IMG/VR virus record: IMGVR_UViG_3300048546_000406
Span: 1-44,085 of that record
Source: a virus
DNA: 44,085 bases
Direction: 5' to 3' (one strand)
This document shows, piece by piece, positions 1-6,817 of this stretch. Positions within the stretch are counted from its first letter, which is position 1, and every line of letters begins with the position of its first letter. The translations under genes were made by a program, and so were the position numbers. The notes under the pieces were generated by a model. The model did not search any database. It had not been told where the DNA came from and saw only the letters and a list, made by a program, of their open reading frames with translations.

Positions 1-173
1 GATTCAAACAAATACTTTCTCACCTAAACAGACAACATAGCAATTCGCCAGATGAAAAATATCTTAGTTCAACTGACGCAGGATATCCAGATGGCGATGA
101 TTTACACAAAGATAAAGCATCGTACCTAGCAACAGCAGGCGGCGATAATCCAAGAGCTTTAGATATAGATTAG
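1..173 (+). CDS. C-terminal end of an unidentified protein (5' truncated by window edge)
   Basis: The third forward frame is open from the first bases to a TAG at 171-173 and encodes about 56 residues ending GGDNPRALDID. The tail is hydrophilic and rich in Asp, Ser and Lys; no domain is recognised. It faces right, toward the oppositely oriented small-gene operon, so the two units converge near position 200. The start and the bulk of the gene lie outside the window. Confidence 0.5.
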   Translation, partial: FKQILSHLNRQHSNSPDEKYLSSTDAGYPDGDDLHKDKASYLATAGGDNPRALDID

Positions 174-216
174 CCCCCGCAGTTTCCTACGAGGGCGTTT
201 CTAAAATGTGCTTGTT

Positions 217-232
217 AAAAAGGGCTATGCCC
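217..232 (-). terminator. Rho-independent terminator of the minus-strand operon
   Basis: Read on the minus strand, GGGC-ATA-GCCC is followed directly by TTTTT. It lies about 30 bases past the stop of the last minus-strand gene (261-575). The stem is short (4 bp), but the U-run and position fit a terminator. Confidence 0.55.
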
Positions 233-260
233 GCCTACTTGAAATTAGTTGTCCTATACG

Positions 261-575
261 TTATTTAGTTGGTTTACCGCCTACAAATCCATAAAACTTT
301 TCAGCTGCCTCTAGCACCGCTTCGGCACCAGGAACTTCAGGAATAGAAATTGTTGTTACAACTTCGTCTCCGTCTTTTTTCACAGTGGTTTCATATGCAC
401 CTAGTTTAGCGTGATAATCTTGCCATACATTGTTTTGTGCCATTTCTAGCACTTTGGTGCGGATTTCGTAACCGTTTTTATTAGTTGTGATTTTAGGCAT
501 TGCGGCTTTAAACATTTCAGCAACTTCCTGTGTTTGTTTAAAGATGGCTTCGCCGTACTTTGTGTCTACGCTCAT
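261..575 (-). CDS. Small soluble protein of unknown function
   Basis: 104 residues, charged and mainly helical in character, with no signal peptide or membrane segment. The start ATG (573-575) is preceded on the minus strand by AGGAGA eight bases upstream. It is the last gene before a terminator and has its own TTGACA-type promoter (610-638), so it may be expressed separately from the membrane-protein operon upstream. It loosely resembles small helical phasin-like proteins in composition, but no motif supports assigning it there. Confidence 0.75.
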   Translation of the reverse strand: MSVDTKYGEAIFKQTQEVAEMFKAAMPKITTNKNGYEIRTKVLEMAQNNVWQDYHAKLGAYETTVKKDGDEVVTTISIPEVPGAEAVLEAAEKFYGFVGGKPTK

Positions 576-609
576 TATATTCTCCTATGTGTATGTGTGT
601 AGTGTTATT

Positions 610-638
610 AATCTAACGTATTATTTAGCGTTTGTCAA
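610..638 (-). promoter_or_regulatory. Sigma70-type promoter with embedded TAAATA box
   Basis: On the minus strand TTGACA (638-633) is followed after 17 bases by TAGATT (615-610; 4 of 6 consensus bases). A TAAATA (627-622), the late-promoter core seen elsewhere in the window, sits inside the spacer. It would drive the gene at 261-575. Confidence 0.55.
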
Positions 639-642
639 CCTA

Positions 643-777
643 TTAGTAGGTCGGAAACATTTTGTGTTTGTACTCAGAGATTTCTTCAGCTTTTTTATAA
701 TAGCCTCTGCTTCTAAGTTCCCTGATTGCCATACAATAACTTCTGTATTCCATTGCTTTCATAAACTTCTTAAACAT
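643..777 (-). CDS. 44-residue protein with a GYYKKAEEI-type motif
   Basis: A small ORF running from ATG at 775-777 to TAA at 643-645, preceded by AAGGAA at a good distance from the start. The sequence starts MFKKFMKAMEYRSY and contains ELRSRGYYKKAEEI. That segment resembles [15 protein letters not shown] at the end of the small membrane protein at 1218-1409, so the two operon members share a short C-terminal helix motif. The protein is basic and soluble. Function unknown; the ribosome binding site, tight packing behind the preceding gene and the shared motif support it being real. Confidence 0.65.
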   Translation of the reverse strand: MFKKFMKAMEYRSYCMAIRELRSRGYYKKAEEISEYKHKMFPTY

Positions 778-778
778 A

Positions 779-1000
779 TTATATTCCTTTGCAGTCGTAT
801 GTTGACTTTTCTATTTGTACTGGTACACCGCCTTGTGCGATACACGCTTCTTGCCAATTTGGTTGTTTGAACTGATCAATCACAGCGTAGAAGCCAAAGG
901 CTATACATATAATAAGCAATGAAGTCATTACTACAAACATATAAAACCCTAGCTTCTGTACTACCTGTGCTGATATCTCTATGTGTTGATCGCCTACCAT
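779..1000 (-). CDS. Single-pass membrane protein next to AtpE
   Basis: 73 residues with one strongly hydrophobic segment at about residues 18-41 (LGFYMFVVMTSLLIICIAFG) and a C-terminal domain carrying two cysteines (ACIAQGG and YDCKG) that could form a disulfide outside the membrane. Its ATG overlaps the stop of the subunit c gene (TAATG), implying translational coupling. No family recognised. The context suggests a membrane partner of the phage c subunit, but that is inference. Confidence 0.75.
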   Translation of the reverse strand: MVGDQHIEISAQVVQKLGFYMFVVMTSLLIICIAFGFYAVIDQFKQPNWQEACIAQGGVPVQIEKSTYDCKGI

Positions 1001-1221
1001 TAGACAGCAAACATTAGTAGGAGTGCTACTAAGAATGCGAATATACCTAATGCTTCTGCAAATGCAACACCGACAAACATTGTACCATTGTCAGGCTTCT
1101 TAGGCATAACTTTGAGTACACTACCAACAATCATTCCTACTGCGATGGCAGCGCCACCCATTCCGAATGTTGCTAGTCCGGCGCCAATCATTGCGCCCAT
1201 TGTTGCTATATCACCTGTCAT
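1000..1221 (-). CDS. atpE: F1Fo ATP synthase subunit c (AtpE) homologue
   Basis: 73 residues forming the classic two-helix hairpin proteolipid of the Fo rotor. Helix 1 is glycine/alanine rich (residues 8-36, with [17 protein letters not shown]). Helix 2 (residues 47-73) contains [20 protein letters not shown], which closely matches alphaproteobacterial subunit c. The proton-binding carboxylate is Glu56 in FAEALGIF. The usual polar loop R-N/Q-P is replaced by PKKPDN (residues 40-45); this loop normally contacts the central stalk. The gene overlaps its neighbours by ATGA and TAATG. A stand-alone c subunit without other ATP synthase genes is very unusual; it could enter or poison the host c-ring, or form a separate membrane assembly. 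The family call is firm, the role is not. Confidence 0.9.
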   Translation of the reverse strand: MTGDIATMGAMIGAGLATFGMGGAAIAVGMIVGSVLKVMPKKPDNGTMFVGVAFAEALGIFAFLVALLLMFAV

Positions 1222-1409
1222 CTGTTGTCATCCAACATAAGTGCTTTGGCTTCTTTGTAGTAGCCTTGGCGTGATAGTTCAGCGGCTGCTCTTGCTCTGC
1301 CTGCCGATTCACCAAATGCCCATACGCCCATTGCAAATGCAACGACATATTTGCCAAGTGTTTTGATAAACTTTGGTGTTGGTACGGGGGTGTTTCCTAC
1401 TGCTTCCAT
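1218..1409 (-). CDS. Small single-pass membrane protein
   Basis: 63 residues from the ATG at 1407-1409, which overlaps the stop of the DUF1127 gene (TAATG). A hydrophobic stretch at about residues 21-35 ([14 protein letters not shown]) is followed by an Ala/Arg-rich helix and the motif [15 protein letters not shown], similar to the 44-residue protein at 643-777. The stop overlaps the ATG of atpE (ATGA). A longer reading of the frame exists upstream, but it would run through the DUF1127 gene and has no ribosome binding site. Function unknown. Confidence 0.7.
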   Translation of the reverse strand: MEAVGNTPVPTPKFIKTLGKYVVAFAMGVWAFGESAGRARAAAELSRQGYYKEAKALMLDDNR

Positions 1410-1669
1410 TATACCCAACCTCTCAAGTTGCGGTTTGCTTCTACAGCTTCGCCACTTAGTGCTTTTGGGTATGACTGGTTTGCAACATACCAAATGTCTC
1501 CGCGACTAAGACCAATGTCGTTTAGTTCGTGGTTTGTAAGTCTTGATAGTTCGTTAATTGTTTGACGAATGCGTCTACGTCTTTTGAGTTCGGCACCTAG
1601 TTTTTTGAAAAAGTTGGCGATGCCGTGTAATCCAACAATCTCAAAGGTATTTGCTACTAAAGTAGTCAT
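1409..1669 (-). CDS. DUF1127 (YjiS-like) small protein
   Basis: 86 residues. Residues 33-61 carry the DUF1127 signature: an Arg-rich helix (RRRRIRQT), then INELSRLTNHELNDIGLSR followed by GDIW. DUF1127 proteins are small, common in Alphaproteobacteria, and some are reported to bind RNA or tune phosphate and carbon metabolism. Here it heads the operon that encodes subunit c. The start has AGGAAA upstream, and the long 5' region (1670-1830) holds likely promoter sequence. The family call is good; what it controls here is unknown. Confidence 0.8.
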   Translation of the reverse strand: MTTLVANTFEIVGLHGIANFFKKLGAELKRRRRIRQTINELSRLTNHELNDIGLSRGDIWYVANQSYPKALSGEAVEANRNLRGWV

Positions 1670-1830
1670 TTATTTTTTCCTATCTATATATGTATGTGTG
1701 ATCCGAGTCTAACTTGCGTTAGTTTTTCTCCTTCTACAATTATATTTAACACGTATAACCGTGAAAAACAAGTGCAAATAGCAAAAACCCGATATGCGTA
1801 CAATGCAACTGTGCATATCTGCGCACCCAG
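1670..1830 (-). promoter_or_regulatory. Leader/promoter region of the DUF1127-atpE operon
   Basis: About 160 bases without a gene. Read on the minus strand it holds an AT-rich stretch with TATAAT near 1742-1747, an unused AAGGAGA and a small hairpin (CTAAC-TTGC-GTTAG as read on plus, near 1710-1724) before the AGGAAA that serves the DUF1127 start. The -35 is not clear. The long leader and hairpin leave room for post-transcriptional control. Confidence 0.4.
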
Positions 1831-1860
1831 AAAAATAGGGCAACTGTGAAGCTGCCCTAC
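1831..1860 (-). terminator. Terminator after the small gene at 1870-2061
   Basis: On the minus strand AGGGCAGC-ttcac-GTTGCCCT is followed by ATTTTT. It separates the small gene upstream from the DUF1127-atpE operon, so that operon must have its own promoter downstream of this point. Confidence 0.75.
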
Positions 1861-1869
1861 TATTTTAGT

Positions 1870-2061
1870 TTATATTATGTTACGTCTGTCGAGAGTGTCT
1901 CCACGTAGCATACAGTCTAAGACGTATGCCTGATCACCTTTGTTAAATTCTGTCTTAACATAAGTTTCAAGGTTGTGATTGATCTTCATCAATCCTGATT
2001 TTCTTCTTGGTAGTCTGACCGCAGTCATTACACTACCAAGCAGGTTTGCTATAGTTGTCAT
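1870..2061 (-). CDS. Small basic protein of unknown function
   Basis: 63 residues starting MTTIANLLGSVM at the ATG 2059-2061, chosen because GGAGA lies seven bases upstream; a TTG four codons earlier is also possible. The N-terminal third is hydrophobic/amphipathic and is followed by a basic segment (RLPRRKSG) and a mixed C-terminus. It begins like the DUF1127 protein (MTTLVAN versus MTTIANL), but the DIGLSR signature is absent. Monocistronic, ended by the terminator at 1831-1860. Confidence 0.65.
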   Translation of the reverse strand: MTTIANLLGSVMTAVRLPRRKSGLMKINHNLETYVKTEFNKGDQAYVLDCMLRGDTLDRRNII

Positions 2062-2176
2062 TGTTTTCTCCAATATGTAATGCTGTCTTATATGGCGGAC
2101 GCCCGTTGTCTTTTCAACGTGTCAGGTCGAAGGTGTGAATAACTTCTCTTTTCTGGCCGTTTTATTTATGATCAGG

Positions 2177-2217
2177 TTGACAAATGATAATTAAAATTGT
2201 AACTTATAAAAGTTACA
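2177..2217 (+). promoter_or_regulatory. Promoter with inverted repeat upstream of the phosphate transporter
   Basis: TTGACA at 2177-2182 is followed by a perfect 8-bp inverted repeat, TGTAACTT-ATAA-AAGTTACA (2198-2217), with TATAAA at its centre (2205-2210). The spacing from TTGACA to TATAAA is 22 bases, longer than ideal, so the exact promoter is uncertain. The palindrome is placed like an operator. It does not match the classical Pho box. The rest of the 2074-2260 gap holds a second hairpin (CGTTG-tctttt-CAACG near 2111). Confidence 0.45.
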
Positions 2218-2260
2218 TTTGTGAGCGACGGGGTAAAGCCGTCAAACAAAGGAGAACGAA

Positions 2261-3232
2261 ATGGAACTACTCACACTATGGAGCCTTGTTGGCTTCTTAC
2301 TAGCTGCCTATGCAGTTATAGCAAACGATTCAGTACAAACGCTCGGTACTTGGATGGCATCAAACAACGAGCGATTCAACTTTAAAGTATTATGGGCAGC
2401 CGCTTCGGCTGTTTTATTATATACACTCTGGTATGGATGGTATATGAACGGAGGCGATATCAGTTATGGTCGCTTAAACAAAATACCTTTCCAAGAAGTA
2501 CAATGGTATCACGCAGCCGCACCTGCTATACTTGTAGCACTTACAAGGATGGGTGTGCCAGTTAGCACAAGTTTCTTGGTGCTGTCAGTGTTTGCTAGTA
2601 CCTTTGTGCTAGAGAAGATGCTGATGAAAAGCATTATGGGTTATGGTGTAGCAGCCGCATTTGCTTATGCAGTATGGTTTGCTATACACAAATACTTTGG
2701 CAAGTGGTATGACGAAACAAAACCAGTGAGCGAAGGCAATAAAAAGTTTTGGCGTATTGCACAATGGGTAGCAACAGGCGGATTGTGGTTCACTTGGTTG
2801 TCACACGATGTTGCAAATATTGCAGTGTTTCTTCCACGTGAAGTACCAGCAGACTTAATGGTGTTCGTCAGCGTTGTGTTTGTTGCAGGCTTGTTCTTTA
2901 TGTTTAGAGAACGTGGTGGTAAGATCCAAAAGATTGTACTAGAGAAACACAACACACGCTACGTTAGAAGTGCAACCTTGATTGACTTGTTTTATTGGTT
3001 GTGTCTTTACTTCTTCAAAGAGTTGAATGACATTCCAATGAGTACAACTTGGGTATTTGTTGGTTTGTTAGCAGGTCGTGAGTTGGCAATGGCAACATAC
3101 TTTGGCAAGAAGAAAACCAAGTCGGTGTTTCCACTTGTTGCAAAGGATTTTGGTAAGATGATGGTAGGCTTGGGTGCAAGTGTTGCACTTGTGTTGATGA
3201 TCCATTATATTATTGTGCCTAACGGCCTTTAA
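2261..3232 (+). CDS. PiT-family (PHO4) inorganic phosphate transporter
   Basis: 323 residues, polytopic inner-membrane protein. It shows both halves of the PiT inverted-topology repeat: ANDSVQTLGT (21-30) and SHDVANIAVFLP (181-192) match the two GANDxANxxG signatures, and PVSTS (100-104) and PMSTT (259-263) match the paired PVS/TT motifs. PiT carriers import phosphate, usually with a cation, driven by the ion gradient. It is shorter than bacterial PitA (about 500 residues), lacking most of the central loop. A strong AAAGGAGAACGAA precedes the ATG, and a terminator follows, so it is a single-gene unit. Phosphate uptake would support genome replication in phosphate-poor water. Confidence 0.8.
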   Translation: MELLTLWSLVGFLLAAYAVIANDSVQTLGTWMASNNERFNFKVLWAAASAVLLYTLWYGWYMNGGDISYGRLNKIPFQEVQWYHAAAPAILVALTRMGVPVSTSFLVLSVFASTFVLEKMLMKSIMGYGVAAAFAYAVWFAIHKYFGKWYDETKPVSEGNKKFWRIAQWVATGGLWFTWLSHDVANIAVFLPREVPADLMVFVSVVFVAGLFFMFRERGGKIQKIVLEKHNTRYVRSATLIDLFYWLCLYFFKELNDIPMSTTWVFVGLLAGRELAMATYFGKKKTKSVFPLVAKDFGKMMVGLGASVALVLMIHYIIVPNGL

Positions 3233-3269
3233 TACCCATAGGGTCGGGTTGTGACGTAATACACACGCC

Positions 3270-3298
3270 GGGTGCCAAGGTTAGCACCCATTTTTTTT
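3270..3298 (+). terminator. Rho-independent terminator
   Basis: GGGTGC-caaggtta-GCACCC followed by A and eight T residues, just past the phosphate transporter. Confidence 0.85.
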
Positions 3299-3333
3299 AT
3301 TTTGTATAATTAATAGTAAGTAGAGAGGACATT

Positions 3334-3855
3334 ATGCATCAAGGACCTTTTTGGCACGAACTAAAACATTTTATCACAGACGACTTTAGGAAAAAAATGC
3401 TAAAGGTTGCTAAAAAGGCAACATATACTAGATACGGCCAGTACGCTAAAAAAGACAAAGAAAGAACTATGCACGGCATTAGTAGGAACGTTCCGTACCT
3501 TGATATGAAGCCTTTGTTAAAATGTGTGAATATACTTCCCCACAATGTTTATCTATTACATAATCCGCCATACGACCCAGTTCCAAGGCATATTGACTTT
3601 GTCCAATACACAAAAAAGAGTAGCAGTGTAAGTTGGTATCTGTCTCCGTCACTGGATGTGTTTGCTCCTGTTGACTTCTTTGATGCAGATGAAAAAAGGC
3701 ATACATACTATTACAAAGAGAACGCTGTGATATTAAATACAGGAGAGTGGATTCATAGTGTAACAAACAATGAACACGATAGGTATATGCTGCAATTTGC
3801 ATATGAAGAACCTATCGACTGGGTAATTGAAAACGTGAGGTTCACACCGATGTAA
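3334..3855 (+). CDS. 2-oxoglutarate/Fe(II) oxygenase-like protein (cupin fold)
   Basis: 173 residues. The spacing of His86 and Asp88 (PRHIDF), His141 (EWIHSV) and Arg150 (DRYMLQF) fits the HxD...H metal triad plus a 2-oxoglutarate-binding Arg in a double-stranded beta-helix. Aspartyl/asparaginyl hydroxylase-like and related small 2OG enzymes of marine phages share this layout. The substrate is unknown. It sits directly before the lipase gene and has AGAGGAC upstream of its ATG. Confidence is moderate because the assignment rests on four residues and the fold pattern. Confidence 0.55.
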   Translation: MHQGPFWHELKHFITDDFRKKMLKVAKKATYTRYGQYAKKDKERTMHGISRNVPYLDMKPLLKCVNILPHNVYLLHNPPYDPVPRHIDFVQYTKKSSSVSWYLSPSLDVFAPVDFFDADEKRHTYYYKENAVILNTGEWIHSVTNNEHDRYMLQFAYEEPIDWVIENVRFTPM

Positions 3856-3873
3856 TTTATTTAGGAGGGCAAA

Positions 3874-4632
3874 ATGATTACAGAAATGAAATTTATGGAA
3901 CGAAGTTTACTATTTGCAAAACTAGCAAGTATAGCATACAATGACAATATAGACCAAGTAAAAAAAGATGTTAGAAAATTAGGGTTTACTACAGTAGAAT
4001 TTTACAACAAAGACGGAGCACAGGCATATCGATTTATGAATAAGATAGATTTAGTAATTGCTTGTAGAGGAACGCAACCAAGTGAGTTTAACGATATTAA
4101 GGCTGATTTGAAAGCAACACCAGTGATAGCAGAAACAGTCAGTAGAGTACACAGAGGATTCAAAGCAGAAGTAGATGAGCTATGGCCTATGGTATCTGAA
4201 GACCTAGCACGTAAAACTAACCGAGACAAGAACATTTGGTTTTGCGGACATAGTTTAGGTGCTGCTATGACAACTATTATGGCTAGTAGATGCAACTGCG
4301 ATGTTGATATGCCAGATATACAGGAAGTGTACACATACGGTTCGCCAAGAGTAGGATGGCGTGGTTACTGTCGTAGTTTAAATGTAGCACATCATCGTTG
4401 GGTAAACAATAATGATATTGTTACTAGAGTGCCATTAAGAGCTATGGGTTATGTGCATCACGGCACAGAACATTATATGAATGCACACGGCTTAGAGCGT
4501 AAACTCACAACTTGGCAGCGTACAAAAGATCGCTGGCGTGGTATGTGGATGGGTATCAAGCAAGGTGGCATTGATAGCTTCTCTGATCATAGTATGGTCA
4601 ACTATATTGCCAACATAGAAAAAATGATATAA
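3874..4632 (+). CDS. Class 3 lipase-family alpha/beta hydrolase
   Basis: 252 residues. The nucleophile elbow is GHSLG with Ser127. Upstream, VIACRGTQ (61-68) is the oxyanion strand typical of class 3 lipases. YTYGSPRVG (154-161) is the family's second signature, NNNDIVTRVP gives the likely catalytic Asp181, and DHSMVNY gives His239. No signal peptide is seen, so it probably acts inside the cell, or is delivered by the virion or released at lysis. AGGAGGGC precedes the start. The host substrate (membrane glycerolipid or storage ester) cannot be told from sequence. Confidence 0.82.
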   Translation: MITEMKFMERSLLFAKLASIAYNDNIDQVKKDVRKLGFTTVEFYNKDGAQAYRFMNKIDLVIACRGTQPSEFNDIKADLKATPVIAETVSRVHRGFKAEVDELWPMVSEDLARKTNRDKNIWFCGHSLGAAMTTIMASRCNCDVDMPDIQEVYTYGSPRVGWRGYCRSLNVAHHRWVNNNDIVTRVPLRAMGYVHHGTEHYMNAHGLERKLTTWQRTKDRWRGMWMGIKQGGIDSFSDHSMVNYIANIEKMI

Positions 4633-4635
4633 ATA
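4628..4635 (+). promoter_or_regulatory. TATAAATA late promoter box, 4 nt from the ATG
   Basis: A perfect TATAAATA overlaps the stop codon of the lipase gene. CAGT then separates it from the ATG at 4640, leaving no room for a Shine-Dalgarno. This is one of six such start sites in the window. Confidence 0.6.
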
Positions 4636-4639
4636 CAGT

Positions 4640-4894
4640 ATGAGAAAACGCACTAGAAGTATATTAGAAGAATTAAGTAATCTACGTGTTGAAGAACGCA
4701 GTGATGATTTTATTCAGACTACAGGCACTAACATTATTGATAGTGCAGTAAATCTACTTGAACAAGTGCATAAAATATATGATACTGAGCAAGCTATTGA
4801 TCTTGAAAGAAGATTGATCAATAGCATCAAAGCTGGTAGTAGTAAAAAATTTAAAGTTGGTGTAGAAAAAATAAAAGAAAGCAAGCGAAGATGA
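4640..4894 (+). CDS. Small basic coiled-coil protein
   Basis: 84 residues, helical and charged (MRKRTRSILEELSNLRVEER...), with a Lys/Arg-rich tail. No signal or membrane segment. It seems to be translated from a leaderless late message (TATAAATA-CAGT-ATG). Its stop overlaps the next start (ATGA), so the two form a translationally coupled pair. No domain recognised. Confidence 0.7.
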   Translation: MRKRTRSILEELSNLRVEERSDDFIQTTGTNIIDSAVNLLEQVHKIYDTEQAIDLERRLINSIKAGSSKKFKVGVEKIKESKRR

Positions 4895-5760
4895 ATTTCA
4901 TAAAAGATTTACAGGAGTCAAGAATGACTCGTGATGCAAGAAATCAGCGTTTGCTATCTTACACTGACTGTAAAGAAAAAGCATACCTCACAATCCTTTG
5001 TTTACAAGCTATGCGTTTTTATCGCAAACATAAAACTGATGCTATGAAATATGCATACAAAACTGTAATGTTTAGAGAATATAATCGTTTTAGAATTGAC
5101 AGCACAGATTTGTTCAATCTTTATTATTTTATAATGGGTGATGAATCTGCTCTAAAAAAATTAAAAGATTTTGATTCAGCTGCAAAATTAAGAAAAACTA
5201 CAGTCATTAGTGTAGGAAAACTAAATGGCTTCCTTAGACGTCTTGCAAGCGGCGATAGTGTTACTCCGGAAGACATTAAAGCATTAGCATTGATAGAATC
5301 CGATTTAGATATATCTAATCCTCAATATAGAGAAATACGTAGAAGGCTGAATACATTTAACACTGACACACAAGCAGAAAGAAAAACAACCATTACACGT
5401 TTATTGTTTGCGGCTAGAAGTAAATTAAGTGATAGTGATGTTATGCCTATGTTCAGCAAGTTTGCTGGTGATAATAACTTAGAAGATTTTAATGCTACTG
5501 ATCCAGAACCAAAAATAAGCACACCGGATAAAATGGGTATGGCAGACGTACAAATGTATAGATTGATACTGCCAGTAAACAGTTTACCTTTTGTAAGTCG
5601 TTTTTTAAATATGATCAGCAAAGGTCAAACAATACCTGCAAGCATTGCATCAGCGTACTTTCCGTTGGTTATGATAGTTCACGACATTGTAAAAGCAGGT
5701 CCTGCATATATAGATCAACTTAAAATATTGCATAATCGTGCAAAAAAAGCCCGTAAGTAA
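4891..5760 (+). CDS. Unidentified 289-residue phage protein
   Basis: Largely alpha-helical and basic, with Arg/Lys-rich ends (RMTRDARNQR and HNRAKKARK). There is no catalytic signature, signal peptide or clear membrane span, although residues 250-280 are moderately hydrophobic. It is coupled to the preceding small protein by ATGA overlap. Expression from the late-type promoter before 4640 would suit a virion or assembly role. The product is unknown. Confidence 0.7.
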   Translation: MNFIKDLQESRMTRDARNQRLLSYTDCKEKAYLTILCLQAMRFYRKHKTDAMKYAYKTVMFREYNRFRIDSTDLFNLYYFIMGDESALKKLKDFDSAAKLRKTTVISVGKLNGFLRRLASGDSVTPEDIKALALIESDLDISNPQYREIRRRLNTFNTDTQAERKTTITRLLFAARSKLSDSDVMPMFSKFAGDNNLEDFNATDPEPKISTPDKMGMADVQMYRLILPVNSLPFVSRFLNMISKGQTIPASIASAYFPLVMIVHDIVKAGPAYIDQLKILHNRAKKARK

Positions 5761-5780
5761 CCGTTTTTATCTCAATATAC

Positions 5781-5786
5781 TAAATA
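5781..5786 (+). promoter_or_regulatory. TAAATA late-type promoter core
   Basis: ATACTAAATAC lies 58 bases before the ATG at 5844, with an imperfect repeat CTCCATAGAGAATGGAG just downstream in the leader (about 5799-5815). The downstream gene has a normal AGGAG site. Confidence 0.5.
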
Positions 5787-5843
5787 CAATATAAGAAACT
5801 CCATAGAGAATGGAGTGGTCATTAGAGAACATAGGAGATTAAA

Positions 5844-6191
5844 ATGGCAGCTTTCACAAGAGTAAACCCAGTAGCGGGAACAGGATCAGGTTATGATCAC
5901 GGCGAACAGTACAGCACATCACAAATTACAGCGATCGAAATCGACGCTGGTGCTTCATTAGCAGCAAAAGACGGAATTGGCGGAGCGATTGAAACAATCG
6001 TACGTGAGTTTTCACCATTAATGTACAAATCAACAGGTACAGCAGGTAAAATCTTTGCAATCATCGACGGACATCATTCAGATGCAGCGTCTTTGACAGC
6101 TAGACACCAAGCATTAGGAACAGTAGACGGTATTGATTTATCATCACAAGTTGTTCTTATCCGTGATTTGGATGCGTTCGACGCAGCATAA
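5844..6191 (+). CDS. Small Ala/Gly/Ser-rich protein, possible virion protein
   Basis: 115 residues, acidic, with an N-terminus rich in Gly, Ser and Thr (MAAFTRVNPVAGTGSGYDHG) and alternating beta-type hydrophobics in the rest. It forms a monocistronic unit: late-type promoter, leader with a hairpin, AGGAG Shine-Dalgarno, strong terminator. That layout suits an abundantly made late protein, such as a small structural or head-decoration protein. No family is recognised, so this is inference from context. Confidence 0.65.
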   Translation: MAAFTRVNPVAGTGSGYDHGEQYSTSQITAIEIDAGASLAAKDGIGGAIETIVREFSPLMYKSTGTAGKIFAIIDGHHSDAASLTARHQALGTVDGIDLSSQVVLIRDLDAFDAA

Positions 6192-6216
6192 GTTTTAATT
6201 AACTTAATAATAATTA

Positions 6217-6245
6217 AGGCTCACTTTTTAAGTGGGCCTTTTTTT
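6217..6245 (+). terminator. Rho-independent terminator
   Basis: AGGCTCACTT-ttt-AAGTGGGCCT (one G-U wobble) followed by seven T residues. Strong. Confidence 0.9.
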
Positions 6246-6252
6246 GTGACTG

Positions 6253-6258
6253 TAAATA
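6253..6258 (+). promoter_or_regulatory. TAAATA box 4 nt from ATG (leaderless type)
   Basis: TGTAAATA-TAGT-ATG leads into the sulfotransferase gene at 6263. No Shine-Dalgarno is present, and the gene follows a strong terminator, so it needs its own promoter. Confidence 0.55.
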
Positions 6259-6262
6259 TAGT

Positions 6263-6817
6263 ATGCGACACCTACCTAATGAGCAAGTCACATTTATACA
6301 TAATCCTAAAACTGCTGGCACCAGTATTTCGAATTGGCTAGACACAAACTTTACCACTATTGAAGGCCGTAAGCACGGACACATTGTAGAAGTCAACGAA
6401 TACTTTCCACGCACACAAAAAACATTTGGTGTTGTACGCAATCCTTGGGCAAGGATGGCAAGTTGGTATATGTTCAGCGACGGCGGCAGAACAAACTTCA
6501 AGCAGTGGTTGTTGAGTAGAGTAAGCAACTTTGAAACTAATTTAAGTTATCAACCCTTTTTACTTTGGGCTCGTAATTGGTATAGATTGCATACTCCACA
6601 GCACAGTTGGTTTGGTACACATACTATTATACTCAAATACGAAACACTGGAAGATGACTTTGTACAGATACAAGAACTATTAGGTTGCAATAAGCCCTTG
6701 CCTGTGTTAAACTTATCTAGAGAACACAATTATAAAGATTTATATACACCAGAATTACGAGACTTGGTTTGGGATATATTCCTAAAGGATATTATTGAAT
6801 ACGGCTATGCATACTAA
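6263..6817 (+). CDS. Sulfotransferase-family protein
   Basis: 184 residues. FIHNPKTAGTSISNWLD (10-26) matches the 5'-phosphosulfate binding loop of PAPS-dependent sulfotransferases, and VVRNPWARMASWY (58-70) matches the 3'-phosphate binding motif with its Arg and Ser. Such enzymes move sulfate from PAPS to carbohydrate, lipid or protein hydroxyls. At 184 residues it is near the minimum for the fold. The target is unknown; glycan or host lipid decoration are both possible. The start is of the leaderless type. Confidence 0.75.
   Translation: MRHLPNEQVTFIHNPKTAGTSISNWLDTNFTTIEGRKHGHIVEVNEYFPRTQKTFGVVRNPWARMASWYMFSDGGRTNFKQWLLSRVSNFETNLSYQPFLLWARNWYRLHTPQHSWFGTHTIILKYETLEDDFVQIQELLGCNKPLPVLNLSREHNYKDLYTPELRDLVWDIFLKDIIEYGYAY

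Noticed and set aside
487-870. Plus-strand ORF opposite the small-gene operon
   Set aside because: It overlaps three minus-strand genes with ribosome binding sites and recognisable features; composition looks like a reverse-complement shadow.
2198-2217. Pho box before the phosphate transporter
   Set aside because: The palindrome TGTAACTT/AAGTTACA does not match the CTGTCAT direct-repeat pattern.
5799-5815. CRISPR or repeat array near small palindromes
   Set aside because: Only single inverted repeats are present; no regularly spaced direct repeats were seen anywhere in the window.
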